Assembly: GCF_033807575.1 (NCBI RefSeq)
Contig: NC_084726.1
Span: 7,874,001 to 7,938,000 of the forward strand
DNA: 64,000 nucleotides
From: Cydia pomonella
Taxonomy: Eukaryota > Arthropoda > Insecta > Lepidoptera > Tortricidae
Reading direction: 5' to 3'
Of the stretch, positions 46,301 to 54,017 are shown in pieces. Position 1 is the first letter of the stretch, and every line of letters begins with the position of its first letter. The notes below the pieces were generated by a model. It did not search any database and had not been told where the DNA came from. It saw only the letters and a list, made by a program, of their open reading frames with translations. The position numbers and the translations under genes were made by a program.

Positions 46301-47933
46301 TATTATTCTATTTATTTATTTTTGTTATTCTATTTTATTTATTTTTATTATTTAGGCATTTGTACACTTTTCTCTAATAACAATCCTTAGTCTTTAAGAG
46401 TTGTACGATACTTTTTTCAATCAATTATTTGTATTTTGTATTTCCATCGAAACCATCAAAAGGTTTACGAAACAAAAGTGGCTTTCCACAGAGGAGGGTC
46501 CTTATGCACAATGGAGCATAACGTACGGGTTCTTTAGACATGGAACGCCACAAAAGTAGAATTTGTCTCCCGATATCCAAAGCTCTTCAATAGATCGGTA
46601 CAGAAACAATAACTTCTTCATCATACATAAATATATCTGCCGACATAAAGATATTTATTTGAAAAACATTCTTTTCTTTCTTTCTTTATATTTAAGAGCT
46701 GTGTGCTCTTGTCGCTGGAGCAATCTCCAACTCGTCCGGTCCTCTGCCAACTCCTTAACCTTCTGGTATGACACGACCTGAGCCTTTTCTTTTCTGTGAT
46801 TTTGAGTGTGGATGGAAAATTAGTACTCACGTATTTCACCGGATGATAAAAACATTCATGACTAAATATTAGGTTTGTTTTTAGGTCATTACTCATTATC
46901 ATTAGCTTTAAAGCATGTCTTTGTTTTATTTTTTGTTTTTAATTTATTTTATTTTCTTTAATTATAGTTGAACAAGACCCTGAAAGTATCCAGGTAGCGA
47001 AATGTAAGTATTTTTTGTTTATTTTACTTTGTTTTGTGAAATTAACCAATGACATCCTAATTGTAATATGGCAATAAGCCACATTCAGACTGACTGATAA
47101 ACGCATATTGCTTGTGTCATCGCAACCTAACGTGCAGGCAATAATAATAGGCAGGTTTTTAGATAATTTTCCTTTCTTATACTATTTTACTATCTACTCC
47201 CTGCCCGTGCTCGATACGATAATAACAAGATCACTCTTGTTATTTGATAATTATCTATATTTATAATTGGACACATGACTGATTACAGTTTTTTTTATGT
47301 AATTAGTATTACATAAGTACTTATTTAGAAATTTTATAATCATAACTATCTAAACAAATGCACTAGGCGAAAAATGAATTTATAATAATTGTATCTAATT
47401 TACAAAACACATAATTGATCCAACATAGACGTTAGGTATATGGCAAAAAGTATCCCTCTAACGTATATATATCTGCGTATTTTAGATTGGTCTCCCTTTG
47501 CCCAATACAAATGTGTTTTGAGCACAACCATGTATTATCGTACCTACAAAACCTCCAAATTTCAATCTTTACACAAATTGTATAGGCTTAGCAATTATTT
47601 GATTAATTCATTATCTTTTAGAAAATAGCTCTGGCTCATAATTATAATACTTTTTTAACGTGTTTTATATATTTTTTAAGTTATTTGTGATAATTCTAAT
47701 AGATATCTTTTTATTTTTCTCCGTGCACCAATTTTACATGTCTCTGTTTAGCCCAATGGTATTAAGCCCGTCGTTTATACTTTATTTATATAATAAAGTT
47801 TAAATAAATTATTATTTGAACGTCACCTTTTCTCATTCCAGTGGGCCCCTCGCCCGGCGCGGCGCACGCGCACGCCCCGACCACCGCGCTCATCTCCACC
47901 GTGCTCATGTACCTGCTCGTACGGATGCTGTAA
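30999..47933 (+). CDS. GPI-anchored Ig/fibronectin-III cell adhesion protein (Klingon/Wrapper/Lachesin-like), 5' exon missing
   Basis: Twelve exons join in phase: 30999-31088, 32280-32387, 34561-34642, 35738-35868, 36202-36317, 36918-37047, 37382-37472, 38766-38892, 40741-40896, 43241-43406, 46968-47003, 47842-47933, all with AG/GT borders, giving about 440 residues and TAA. Seen: an acidic leader, then three Ig domains each with the Cys..Trp..Cys core (VRLEC/VTWMRG/GGYVC; LTLTC/IIWSK/GKYFC; LMRC/IRWFKG/GTYTC), an FN3-like domain (LSWSV..GLYDAVVKVEN), a linker and a 17-residue hydrophobic tail ending LLVRML, as in GPI signals. N-glycosylation sequons occur at NAT, NVT and NFT. Three Ig plus FN3 plus GPI is the layout of insect Klingon and Wrapper, homophilic or glia-neuron adhesion proteins at the cell surface. 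The role here is inferred from that layout; the exact orthologue is not settled. The first exon opens in phase 1, so a signal-peptide exon must lie upstream, unseen or outside the window. Confidence 0.85.
31703..32250 (-). repeat. Repeat F, long copy in adhesion-gene intron
   Basis: Starts tttttagggttccgtagcca and ends gagtccgactcgcacttggc; on the minus strand it has the usual AAGTGCGAGTCGGACTCGC start. Contains a run of ten C. Confidence 0.75.
32280..32387 (+). CDS. Adhesion gene exon: start of Ig domain 1
   Basis: Reads DDEDGPVPNATILTKPEVYK then VPIGVGVRLECRIDIP, giving the A/B strands and first cysteine of Ig domain 1. Includes an NAT glycosylation sequon. Acceptor ttacag, donor gtaaca. 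Its intron neighbours are repeats: a GGTTCCGTA-family element ends 30 bases upstream and a LINE fragment starts about 120 bases downstream. Confidence 0.85.
32510..32775 (-). mobile_element. LINE 3' fragment in adhesion-gene intron
   Basis: Minus frame reads GRPRRTFSEQIGEILKKGQV then NRRACMRNVMKVKAVKEVCR, a LINE C-terminal relic, followed on that strand by a tail with gtatgtatgtata repeats. Antisense to the host gene. Confidence 0.6.
33999..34243 (-). mobile_element. SINE family B, head truncated
   Basis: Matches the 30203 copy from cgcgttgtcccggcattttt to ggtttgaacccc but lacks the A-box part. In an adhesion-gene intron. Confidence 0.8.
34352..34470 (-). repeat. Dispersed repeat E, fragment
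   Basis: Reverse complement of the E block: acccctccggtgttg, ccatgggcgattgtaatcgc, tcgtttgcctcctatatcat. 90 bases before adhesion exon 34561. Confidence 0.65.
34561..34642 (+). CDS. Adhesion gene exon: middle of Ig domain 1
   Basis: Acceptor tggtttcag, donor gtatgt. Reads DTMVTWMRGDIGLVVLGTLM then ADSAKYQ; it carries the invariant Ig tryptophan (VTW). Phase 1 in, phase 2 out, matching both neighbours. Confidence 0.85.
34668..34838. mobile_element. MITE in adhesion-gene intron
   Basis: CAGGAGTGTTCGAAT..ATACACTGATATC pairs with GATGTCAGTGTAC..TTCGAATGAGCCTG. Begins 26 bases after the donor of exon 34561-34642. Confidence 0.65.
35331..35692 (+). repeat. Dispersed repeat D copy in adhesion-gene intron
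   Basis: Longest copy, ending ggacgtagtttaaggacgta then cccggg, 46 bases before the acceptor of exon 35738. Confidence 0.82.
35738..35868 (+). CDS. Adhesion gene exon: end of Ig domain 1
   Basis: Reads KSGTDLIINNVTQADAGGYV then CKVEQTPPVQIEHKVDVV. The D-A-G-x-Y-x-C motif is the F strand of Ig domain 1, with an NVT sequon before it. A decayed copy of the second half of this exon lies 166 bases downstream in the intron. Confidence 0.88.
35931..36022 (+). pseudogene. Relic duplicate of the Ig1 exon
   Basis: Matches the second half of exon 35738-35868 at an offset of 166-171 bases: gccgac, tgcaaggttgagcaaac and gagcataa blocks are shared in order. A net gain of 5 bases breaks the frame, and no splice donor follows. 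Confidence 0.8.
36202..36317 (+). CDS. Adhesion gene exon: start of Ig domain 2
   Basis: Reads SISASDDGRPAPGADLTLTC then TAIGFPAPKIIWSKLVNGQ; first Cys and the Trp of an I-set type Ig domain (G-x-P-x-P-x-I-x-W). Ends in phase 0. A run of 17 C lies about 130 bases upstream in the intron. Confidence 0.9.
36475..36690 (+). mobile_element. LINE 3' end with GC-rich block
   Basis: Reads VILDTARIVRRFLSLRL then stop, followed by gcagcttgggccctgccccg and an AT-rich tail. The same GC-rich block appears reversed at 52190-52350. In an adhesion-gene intron. Confidence 0.65.
36918..37047 (+). CDS. Adhesion gene exon: end of Ig domain 2
   Basis: Reads NAKLGEGAIHTIKNVKVEDS then GKYFCYAMGNNNADTKTI and DVSVR. 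The D-S-G-x-Y-x-C motif closes Ig domain 2. Phase 0 in, phase 1 out. The whole exon is open and clean. Confidence 0.9.
37168..37253. mobile_element. Short MITE
   Basis: tgccggttcacattattcta and tagaatagatgtgaaccggg are inverted ends of an 86-base foldback in an adhesion-gene intron. Confidence 0.65.
37382..37472 (+). CDS. Adhesion gene exon: start of Ig domain 3
   Basis: Reads RKPKVHVHRAVINSAIGVQA then LMRCNVHEQEP; gives the first cysteine of Ig domain 3. Donor gtgagt, phase 2 out. The downstream intron carries a PIF/Harbinger-type element 32 bases after the donor. Confidence 0.88.
37505..37947. mobile_element. PIF/Harbinger-type MITE in adhesion-gene intron
   Basis: 19-base perfect ends GGCCCTCAGCACACGGAGT with TTA duplications (37502-37504, 37948-37950). 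Interior carries many cgtaagcg/cgcttacg motifs in both directions. Confidence 0.9.
38168..38280. mobile_element. Foldback element J
   Basis: gccgtgaaaaacgataatct/agcgatagagagg arms fold on themselves. A diverged relative is at 48125-48208. Confidence 0.65.
38675..38722 (+). pseudogene. Duplicate of the Ig3 exon acceptor and first codons
   Basis: The block agagtcc..cagggtca..ggttcaag occurs at 38675 and again at 38744, offset 69. The upstream copy keeps an AG acceptor (exon would start at 38696) and reads VTIKWFKH before TAA, so its use would end the protein. Confidence 0.8.
38766..38892 (+). CDS. Adhesion gene exon: rest of Ig domain 3
   Basis: Reads VRIRWFKGEQEIESSQYTTR then GTESNFTVTPQSDADFGTYT and CR. 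It holds the Ig tryptophan, an NFT sequon and the D-F-G-x-Y-x-C motif. Its acceptor and first ~25 bases are duplicated 69 bases upstream, where the copy hits a stop codon. Confidence 0.88.
38945..39060 (-). mobile_element. Fragment of the 62060-62440 LINE tail
   Basis: Shares gcgcctattttgc, tgggtt and cttgccaacccaact with 62134-62170. Non-coding, in an adhesion-gene intron. Confidence 0.55.
39231..39475 (-). mobile_element. SINE family A, diverged, in adhesion-gene intron
   Basis: Reverse orientation; tail aataaataaatatta, then the body, then gggtcactacccactaggcc of the tRNA-like head. The B box has decayed (gattcgaatcaagg). Confidence 0.8.
39557..40556 (-). repeat. Repeat F, copy interrupted by another F-like element
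   Basis: Parts 39557-39717 and 40433-40556 are one minus-strand copy; 39718-40432 is a second, plus-oriented element. Confidence 0.7.
39718..40432 (+). repeat. Complete F-like element nested in a minus copy
   Basis: Starts aaaccggccaagagcatgtc and tagggttccgtagt; ends gctacggaaccctaaaaa after a ten-fold agac run. Ends are complementary to those of the host copy. Confidence 0.7.
40741..40896 (+). CDS. Adhesion gene exon: Ig3 last strand and start of FN3 domain
   Basis: Reads AECDFGTHHRSIELVETPVV then ERLESDGSKLSWSVHSHLPL and TNIEIQLIDTVN. The L-x-W of an FN3 B strand is visible. 156 bases, phase 0 both ends. It heads a tandem array of three decayed copies of itself. Confidence 0.87.
40897..41475 (+). 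repeat. Tandem array of three decayed copies of the preceding exon
   Basis: Period 191 bases: GTAAGT donors at 40897, 41088, 41279 and 41476. Each unit is a 42-base spacer ending tttccag plus an exon-like block (40939-41087, 41130-41278, 41321-41475) clearly derived from the real 156-base exon. The first two blocks are 149 bases; the last has an extra 6 bases. All share a 5-base and a 2-base deletion, so inclusion would shift the frame, and the Cys codon is lost (TGT to TAT). Shared lesions mean one copy decayed first and was then amplified. Open reading frames of 77-97 codons across the array are by-products of the repeats. Confidence 0.9.
41832..41975. mobile_element. MITE family H in adhesion-gene intron
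   Basis: ctagagtgagaccaagataa, ctctgcagcgatt and inverted partners aatcgctgcagagttattct, ggtctgac. Confidence 0.72.
42010..42175 (+). repeat. Diverged copy of the 14950-15130 repeat
   Basis: Shares the order: cccatttcc, gtaccggatttcatcacaat, taaatcgtgaagacgtaaca, then a tagatag tail. In an adhesion-gene intron. Confidence 0.45.
42427..42569. mobile_element. Foldback element in adhesion-gene intron
   Basis: Centre gaaagattctaagttagaat then cttgagcgtagcgagggact; outer arms gaggaaagtta / taactttgctctc. Confidence 0.55.
42925..43140. repeat. T-run plus unclassified dispersed repeat
   Basis: A run of about 20 T, then ccgaaaaggtaagcatttga and ctcacctgatggaaagtgcc, resembling a distant relative of repeats D/E. 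Adhesion-gene intron. Confidence 0.35.
43241..43406 (+). CDS. Adhesion gene exon: main part of FN3 domain
   Basis: Reads GTLSKFDVPVPDHKTHEYDF then TYVVNSVEPGLYDAVVKVEN and SKGMGENSQAVELKE. The pattern L-Y-D-A-x-V-x-V-x-N-x-x-G is the F-G region of an FN3 fold. Phase 0 in, phase 1 out. Confidence 0.88.
43957..44034 (+). pseudogene. Possible THAP zinc-finger remnant
   Basis: Reads PACVVECCKNYTDRKKKRGR then INFHT and stop. The C-V-x-x-C..F-H order matches the start of a THAP domain as found in P-element- or Kolobok-type transposases and host THAP proteins. No start codon in frame and the rest is missing. Confidence 0.35.
44366..44525. repeat. Dispersed repeat K
   Basis: tttgacccactt then ttccg and gctgaaaatttgcatacata; the same block occurs at 51020-51068. 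Continues with gtgatctgatgatggagaca here only. Confidence 0.5.
44895..45285 (+). mobile_element. RTE-like LINE C-terminal fragment
   Basis: Reads VADKLQESRLRWFGHVKRRP then a loop, KPRQRWRNVIAKDLNACGL and QDRAKWKEKSRKADP: the RLRW-x-GHV..RW..DL..DRAKW pattern of RTE/BovB-type reverse transcriptase ends. Followed by a tgatgatgatga tail. In an intron of the adhesion gene, sense orientation. Confidence 0.8.
45605..46250 (-). mobile_element. LINE 3' end (CR1/Jockey-like reverse transcriptase tail)
   Basis: Minus frame 46182-45961 ends FTFRAVRLWNALPVELRLAK then SLPIFKNQLKLYFLS, the R-x-x-x-LWN-x-LP..S-x-x-x-FK-x-x-L-K motif of LINE reverse transcriptases, and continues into a 3' UTR ending at a CTTACTTACTTACTTA-type tail. 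A shorter copy of the UTR lies at 14480-14670. Confidence 0.8.
46475..46555. mobile_element. Small foldback element I, second copy
   Basis: aaaagtggctttccacagag and gagggtccttatgcac match 16433-16465. Adhesion-gene intron. Confidence 0.6.
46680..46800 (-). mobile_element. LINE C-terminal relic
   Basis: Minus strand reads VVSYQKVKELAEDRTSWRLL then QRQEHTA, a common ending of lepidopteran LINE ORF2 relics. Short and surrounded by CTTT repeats. Confidence 0.5.
46968..47003 (+). CDS. Adhesion gene exon: 36-bp linker exon
   Basis: A microexon reading VEQDPESIQVAK between the FN3 domain and the anchor tail. Acceptor tatag, donor gtaagt; phases fit both neighbours (1 in, 1 out), so skipping it would keep the frame. 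Confidence 0.75.
47842..47933 (+). CDS. Adhesion gene last coding exon: GPI-anchor signal
   Basis: Reads LGPSPGAAHAHAPTTALIST then VLMYLLVRML and TAA. Small residues (G, S, A) followed by a hydrophobic C-terminus without a cytoplasmic tail is the usual GPI signal. The first part is strikingly GC-rich compared with the surrounding AT-rich DNA. Confidence 0.83.
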
Positions 47934-48124
47934 ACAATAGTAGTCACTATAGTATTCATGGTTCGTCGTAAACACATTCGCGCCATTATTCAAGCTGGGC
48001 TAGTTTCCTAAAAAACACTTTCATCATGCCAGCTGAAATACGTCCACTGGCCAAAATTAAGGCACACCACAGCGACCTATCGGACAAAATTTATAGAGAT
48101 TTTGAACAGAGGGCCTAAGGCGGA

Positions 48125-48208
48125 CATCGAAAATTGAATTTTGTTAGCTGCCTCTCTATCACATGCAAGAGTGATGGAGAGTCAGATAAGGATAACGAAA
48201 TTTCGAAG
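48125..48208. mobile_element. Foldback element J in the 3' UTR
   Basis: cgaaaattgaattttgttag, cctctctatcac and gtgatggagag, aacgaaatttcg form the same nested arms as 38168-38280. Confidence 0.55.
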
Positions 48209-50726
48209 TTAATATTCGCAGTAGACTCTCAGATCTTCGGTTCCGTTGGGGGCTATATTAGCTTTTTACAGTCATATGAGTTTTACTAATTTAAAAATGA
48301 TGAAAGCGCTAAAGTAAGTCCTTTTCGTCATCCAAAACAACCATATGTTACATTAGAAAATTCATTAAATTAGGTAACTGATTACCGCGCAGAAAAGTAC
48401 AAGTAGGTTTTTTTCTTCTAATACGATTGTTATAAACTTTATTTTTGTATTTTCCATGATTGGATAGCTTAAGTCGCCTGCAGGAAACTAGCCTTTAAGG
48501 CCTGTAAGAATAGAAAATTGTAAAGGTGTAAGAAATAGGATTGTTTACCTTACAGCTAAAATTGTAGCGCTCTGTAATATCTATTTATATTTTTACTGTT
48601 TGTAGAATGTACAAAAATATTTTTTGTATATATTTTTGTGCGCGCATTTTTTAAATTCTAACTGTCCCACTTTTGTTATCGTGCTTTTAGTATCTTTTGC
48701 ATTTTCGTGTTTAATTTTCTGTATTAAGACATTATGTACAAAAATGTAGAAACCTTTTTGGTGTTATAACTACCTACTTCAATGTACGTGTACTATCGTT
48801 TCGCTAAAATCAACCGTTTTATAAAAACGAAAGTGTTTGTAAGTTTTGAAACTTCATGCTTAACTGTTTTTCTATTTCTAGTATTACACGTATGTTGACA
48901 TACGTAGAAGAAACACCTATAAGTATACTTATTTACCAAGGTCCTTTAAAGATTAAGATTAATTCATTATTTTTTTGTAAAAAATTGATAGCAGAGATAC
49001 TTAAAAATTAGCAGCTTACATTTAAGTTAATTGATTAAAAATGAAAGAAGCGAGTTATAAACATGTTGTAAGTACAATATTGTACAACCAATGTAAATAT
49101 TATTTTTAAAATACGTTCAGTAGGTACACTATTTGTATTAGTTTTAATTTTCGACTTCTTATTTACTCCCCTTTTACTAATTATATTAATACAGAAATAT
49201 AATTCAAATTTAAAGAAGTCGTCGTTCTCACAATTAATTAAGCTTTTTAGTGTTTTAATATTAGGTAATTATTACCAAAGTGTAATTAAGAATGACGTTT
49301 AGTTTATTATATTAGTTTATGTGCAGATCGTATGTACTTCATTCAGAAATATAATCAAATGTGCTTATTGTGAAATTACCTTATTTAAAAATTGGATCGA
49401 TTTTTCATAGGCTAAATAATTAATCATTCACATGCCTAAACGCGGATCCACGCTAGTAGATAAACAGCTCTAATTAATTATTTAATTATTTATTATTCAA
49501 TACTTACTTCGTGGATCCGGATGATCCGGCTTACGAGAGGTTAAATATAACTTCTTTAGTTGGTTCAAGATTACATAAAAACAGATAATCAAAAACCATA
49601 TAGTGCTGTTGTTATTTACTAGCTTTACAGACCTGTTAATGTAAATGTTAAATAATAAAGTCATACTGTCGCTGCCATAATATTATACAAACAGTAATCG
49701 AATAATGTAAATTAATTATTAACTAAGATCTATATTACCAGTAAAATAACTATTATTACAATACAATGTGCCTGTAATTTATACAAATCAATAGTTCCAG
49801 TTAAGGTGCTTGATAGTCCTTTTTATACAAAATAAGCTTCCATTGTTTATGATAATAATAGTAAAATATTACCTACTAGTCTTATTATAATATTCAACAG
49901 TTCTTAATTACTTTGGATATAATAATTATTACAGTTGTATAACTTAAACTATTGGTATATCCAACAGTGAATTAATTAAACAAACATTGTATTTATTAAG
50001 GATGTTGATAATCCAGTGCTTTTAAATAATTCGGTAAAATTATAAAATTGCATTTAAAAATCGAAGACATTATAGAAGGAGCCGATGCAAATACTGCATT
50101 AAACAATGAAATGGTTAGTATTAGGCAATAATATATTTTATCAATTGCTAAAATTGATTAAAAAAGTTATCATATTAATGTTTGCACATTACATAAAGCA
50201 GCATATGAAATTTATCTCGTCTGAGCCAAAATTGATACAAAATTAGAATTAAATGTGCCTTAACGCTACAAAAAGACTTTCCACATAAATACGGCCAGTT
50301 TTATTAAAATATAATGTAACCTTTATCGATCATTTCATTTGATTTAAAATAATATACCGGACGTATATGGATATGTAAGGGACAAAACATGTGACAACGC
50401 ATTTAGAGGTTGTGAGATTCAGCATTTTGAACCTAACATATATGAAACCTGTCTACACGTGCACCTCGACATGTATATTGTGCCTAATTATTTAATTTCA
50501 CTTCGGCGTTTGTATTTGCGTTGTCCACATAAAAGAGATGCATCAACGACATTTTGGCAAATACGGCCACGTGTTTTCCGGTATAAAAATTGAAATACGT
50601 ATTGTAAAATTGTCTTTCTGTATCAACAGATCTTCGTTGTTTCGGCTAAACTGTTTCGTTCAGCTATAGGTGCCTTCTTGTATTAGAGATCGTAAAAGGA
50701 GGTGATATTTTTGTCTTACTTATATG

Positions 50727-50743
50727 AATAAACGGTTAATAAA
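50727..50743 (+). terminator. Paired poly(A) signals
   Basis: Two AATAAA hexamers 11 bases apart, followed by a T/G-rich stretch, typical of an insect mRNA 3' end. Probably the distal end of the adhesion gene transcript; 49654-49659 is a possible proximal site. Confidence 0.45.
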
Positions 50744-51019
50744 TGTTTGTAAATATTATTGCTTATTTTATTCAACCTCATTTTCACCCTTAACCCGTAA
50801 ATGCAGTGTAGGTTGAATGAAACAAAATAACAAATTTGATACATAATTATACAAAATCTATTTGTTCTTGTATTGTATTTCAATAGTAAAACTCTTAGAA
50901 ACTTTCTACATTTTCCGAATTTTACAAGCTTTTAATTAACATGCCCTGTTATGTTAGTATGTACGAGTATGTATGTAGGTATGTTCATTTGTTAGAGAGG
51001 GTCAAATCTTGAAAGCTAA

Positions 51020-51068
51020 ATTTGACCCACTTGCTGATTTCCGACTGAGCTGAAAATTTGCATACATA
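51020..51068. repeat. Dispersed repeat K, short copy
   Basis: aaatttgacccacttgctga, ttccgactgagctgaaaat and tttgcatacata, matching 44366-44407. Confidence 0.5.
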
Positions 51069-51350
51069 TTTATAAATATTTATACAGTAGAATCCGGATA
51101 TAACGACCTTCAAGGGACCGGCGATATTATGTCGTACTAACCGGATGACGTATAAAACGGATATTTACATATGTATGTAATTATGTATTGGACCGAACTT
51201 GAGTAAATAATATCGACGCTAAAAACGGTTAGTCGTTATAAGCGACGTCGTTATAAATGAATTCTACTGTATATTACTTATATATAGGTAAGTATATCGT
51301 TGTCTAAGTAGGTACCCACAATACAAGTCTTATTGAGGTTGCTGTGTGGA
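51069..51350 (+). mobile_element. SINE family A 3' fragment split by a pogo-like element
   Basis: tatttataaatatttata before and tatcgttgtctaagtaggta after 51085-51269 together form the SINE body, so the inverted-repeat element landed inside it. Confidence 0.6.
51085..51269. mobile_element. pogo/Tigger-like MITE
   Basis: Ends CAGTAGAATCCGGATATAAC and its inverted partner (gttataaatgaattctactg), flanked by TA. Inserted in a SINE. Confidence 0.83.
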
Positions 51351-51388
51351 ATATATTTATTTATCTCTTTATTTATCTTTCTTCTTAA

Positions 51389-52168
51389 CCCTTTACCAGG
51401 CCAAGGGATATATTTCACCCACATCTTATATCGGTTACCGTAGTCAGGTTTTAACTCCAAACCACCTACAAAATATTTTGTCAATCCCTGAAAATATTAT
51501 TTTATGATCTTCATTCACAACACGCTTCTAAATTGCGTAATATATCTTTGGCAGCCGTTTAAATTCACTTGAACGCTAATTTCAGTAAACTACGGAGAAA
51601 TTCGAACACTTTTCATAATTTCTATGAAACAGAAGTACATAGGTCGAACAATTTTTTGATATTTTGTAGATTTTGAGTGTTGAAAGCTAATGTAATCGGA
51701 AACATTGCTAAATATTCATGCATTATTGTGTATGACCAGAATTAGGATGTGGGTTGACATTATCCCATGGCCTTATTAGAGTTTAACTGTGTGGGAGCTA
51801 TATTTCCCATGGCCCGGTAAATTGTCTTGTCATGTCATAAAAACTCACGTAAGTAAGTGATTTTTTTTCAGTGATTGATATAATGTTTCGTAGGAGATTT
51901 GGAGTTAAACCTTGACTATTATAACCGATATAAGATGTGGGTGGAATATATCCCTTGGCCTGATCAAGAATATAATAAGACAAAATCTAGTATGACAGTT
52001 CATTACTTAGACAGGCGATGGGATAACCTTAACCCACATTTTTATTTCTGGTTTAAAGGAAGATCTCCGACGTTCATAAATACATTTTTTACAAGGCGTT
52101 CAATACGGTTGCAACAGCATATAAAGTACGTATTAAGACACGCTGGTTCTTCGGGGCCTGGTAAAGGG
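51389..52168. mobile_element. piggyBac-like non-autonomous element, 780 bp
   Basis: TTAA at 51385 and 52169 around perfect 14-base ends CCCTTTACCAGGCC. Long subterminal inverted repeats (cgatataagatgtgggtg in both arms, facing opposite ways). No transposase; the 92-codon frame at 51899-52177 is made of these repeats. Confidence 0.82.
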
Positions 52169-52189
52169 TTAAGTTAGGCTTTTTACATT

Positions 52190-52350
52190 ATGTATACATA
52201 TAAAAGTAAAATATAAAAATACGAAACAATACAAAAGATATAAACACATTATAAAAAATCTAACCTAATAGTGCGTCGCCAGCAGCGGGGCAGGGCCCAA
52301 GCTGCCGGTGGTCAGAGCCGCAGAGAGATGAACTACCGGACTATCCGCGT
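52190..52350 (-). mobile_element. Second copy of the GC-rich LINE 3' end
   Basis: Reverse complement of 36530-36680: gcagcggggcagggcccaag and ggtggtcagagccgcagaga are shared. A SINE fragment abuts it on the right. Confidence 0.7.
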
Positions 52351-52364
52351 ATAAATAGGTACAA

Positions 52365-52421
52365 ACCATCGGCTTCATAGGCAGGGTCACTACCCATGCC
52401 CACTAGGCTAGATCGGTCGTC
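52365..52421 (-). mobile_element. SINE family A, head fragment
   Basis: ccatcggcttcataggcagg, gtcactaccca and ccactaggct of the tRNA-like head; the body is missing. Confidence 0.65.
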
Positions 52422-53102
52422 AATGTAGGTCGTCACATATAATTACTACAATAACATCCTGAGCGTAGTATGGGATTACAATGATTATGCAATTAGCATA
52501 CAAATTCAGTTATTACAGCAGATATCTTCATTTTTATCGTTTTGGTTTCTATGACGTAGTTATAACTAAGTAATCAAAATGTTATCTAATTCTAATTAAT
52601 TTTAACAATTAATTTTAATTGTTTACAAATTTGTAAAACTATTAGCGGCGAGATCGGTTGAACTAGAATTTCTTGCGTATGAGAGCTAATTTGAGGCGCC
52701 AGAAATGCCAGAATCCCACACATATTAAAAGTTATGTGGAGGATATATAACTAATTAATAGAATCAGGCGTTACTTTGCGGAAATCCATGCTAATTAAAG
52801 CAAGAAATATTACTTTGCTAATCCGCGAGAAAATAACGTGTTTGTCAATCAGTGCTAACCCGTTATACTTACTTGCGTATTTTTACGTGCAATTAATGTT
52901 CCCACCCTCCCACCGCAAAAATAAAAACTTAACTAACTTAACTAGTATAAAAACTTTTGAGTCGAGTTTTTAAGGTTAATTTTAAATCAAACCAATCATA
53001 CGAATTATCTCTGACCTGTTCTATAAGATGCATAACTACGGATTAGGATGAAAGACAATCAGATTAAGATTTACATTCAGAAATTGATCTACATGCTCCG
53101 TG
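52422..53102. other. No recognised feature
   Basis: Intergenic, AT-rich, between repeat remnants. Confidence 0.45.
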
Positions 53103-53280
53103 CTAGGGATCGCAAAAAGGTTCAGCGGATTCAGTAATCCGGTTAAAATCACAGGATCCAGACTGGATCCGGTAAAACAAATATGAGCGCCTAAACATAG
53201 CGTGCGCTATGCGTTTTAAATGAGGTAAAGGCAAGATGGATCCGGCCGGATTGGAAATCAGTCCGGTCTGCAATCCCTTA
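53103..53280. mobile_element. Probable hAT-like MITE
   Basis: tagggatcgcaaa near the left and gtctgcaatccctta near the right are inverted; several ggatcc-type subterminal repeats between. No clear target duplication. Confidence 0.5.
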
Positions 53281-53739
53281 GGTAGGTATCTTATCTTATG
53301 ATTTTCGGGGGCCTTGAGGTTACACTTCAACTCATAAACAAAAGAAAAAAAAAGAAAAATTGTAAGGAGGAAAGACCCGTCAACTACTCAACCTTCTCCA
53401 TGTGCCTGATGATGGAGCTCATGAATTTCTTTGGTTCCAAATAGCCTGCTCTAAAGTCTTTCATTCTTTGTTTAGCGAGGGCATTGGAATGCCTACTTTA
53501 CGCTATTATATTACGCTAGGACACGAAGACTAGGTCTACCTGGAGCTCGGTATAATAGTCATGTGTATTACCTCTCATGCTTAATATTTATAACTATTTC
53601 TTCCTGTAGATAAGACTGCAAGTACGGTTATGTATACCCGTAACTACCATTGAGTTATCATTACTATGGAGAAGCCATAACAAACAATGAAATTGTCACA
53701 ATCGCAACCTGTACCACGCGACCAAAACGTCGTAAGCGC

Positions 53740-53895
53740 CAGGCGCGGATACAAGATTTGGCTTAGGGGGGGGCATTTTGAGAAAATCATATATTTTTGC
53801 ACAGAAAATAAAATTTACTCAATTTAGTAATGTGAGAGCCAGGGTTTTAGGGGGGGGCCATTGCCCCTATGGCCCCCCCCTTGTATCCGCGCCTG
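53740..53895. mobile_element. hAT-type MITE, perfect ends
   Basis: 16-base perfect terminal repeats CAGGCGCGGATACAAG, flanked on both sides by GTAAGCGC (53732-53739, 53896-53903). 156 bases, so a recent insertion. G-run and C-run inside pair with each other. Confidence 0.92.
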
Positions 53896-54017
53896 GTAAG
53901 CGCCGTAAAATTCATGGCACTTACGCGTTTAGGTCGCGAAATTCAGGCTCCGCTTCCATAATTTGTTGTCAAAACTACAACTCATGGCTCAAAATACTGG
54001 TTCTCTGTGCCGGTTAT

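Larger units (their letters stand above)
47934..50760 (+). other. Probable 3' UTR of the adhesion gene
   Basis: AT-rich, gene-free stretch after the stop codon. Poly(A) signals AATAAA occur at 49654-49659 and, twice, at 50727-50732 and 50738-50743, the latter pair followed by TG/T-rich DNA. It contains a foldback element at 48125-48208. The extent is inferred; no transcript evidence is available here. Confidence 0.5.

Noticed and set aside
51899..52177. 92-codon ORF as a transposase
   Set aside because: Composed of the element's inverted subterminal repeats; no catalytic motif.
53778..54017. N-terminal part of a 239-aa protein
   Set aside because: The first ~39 codons come from a hAT MITE and the next ~40 from flanking DNA; LINE similarity starts only after about residue 90.
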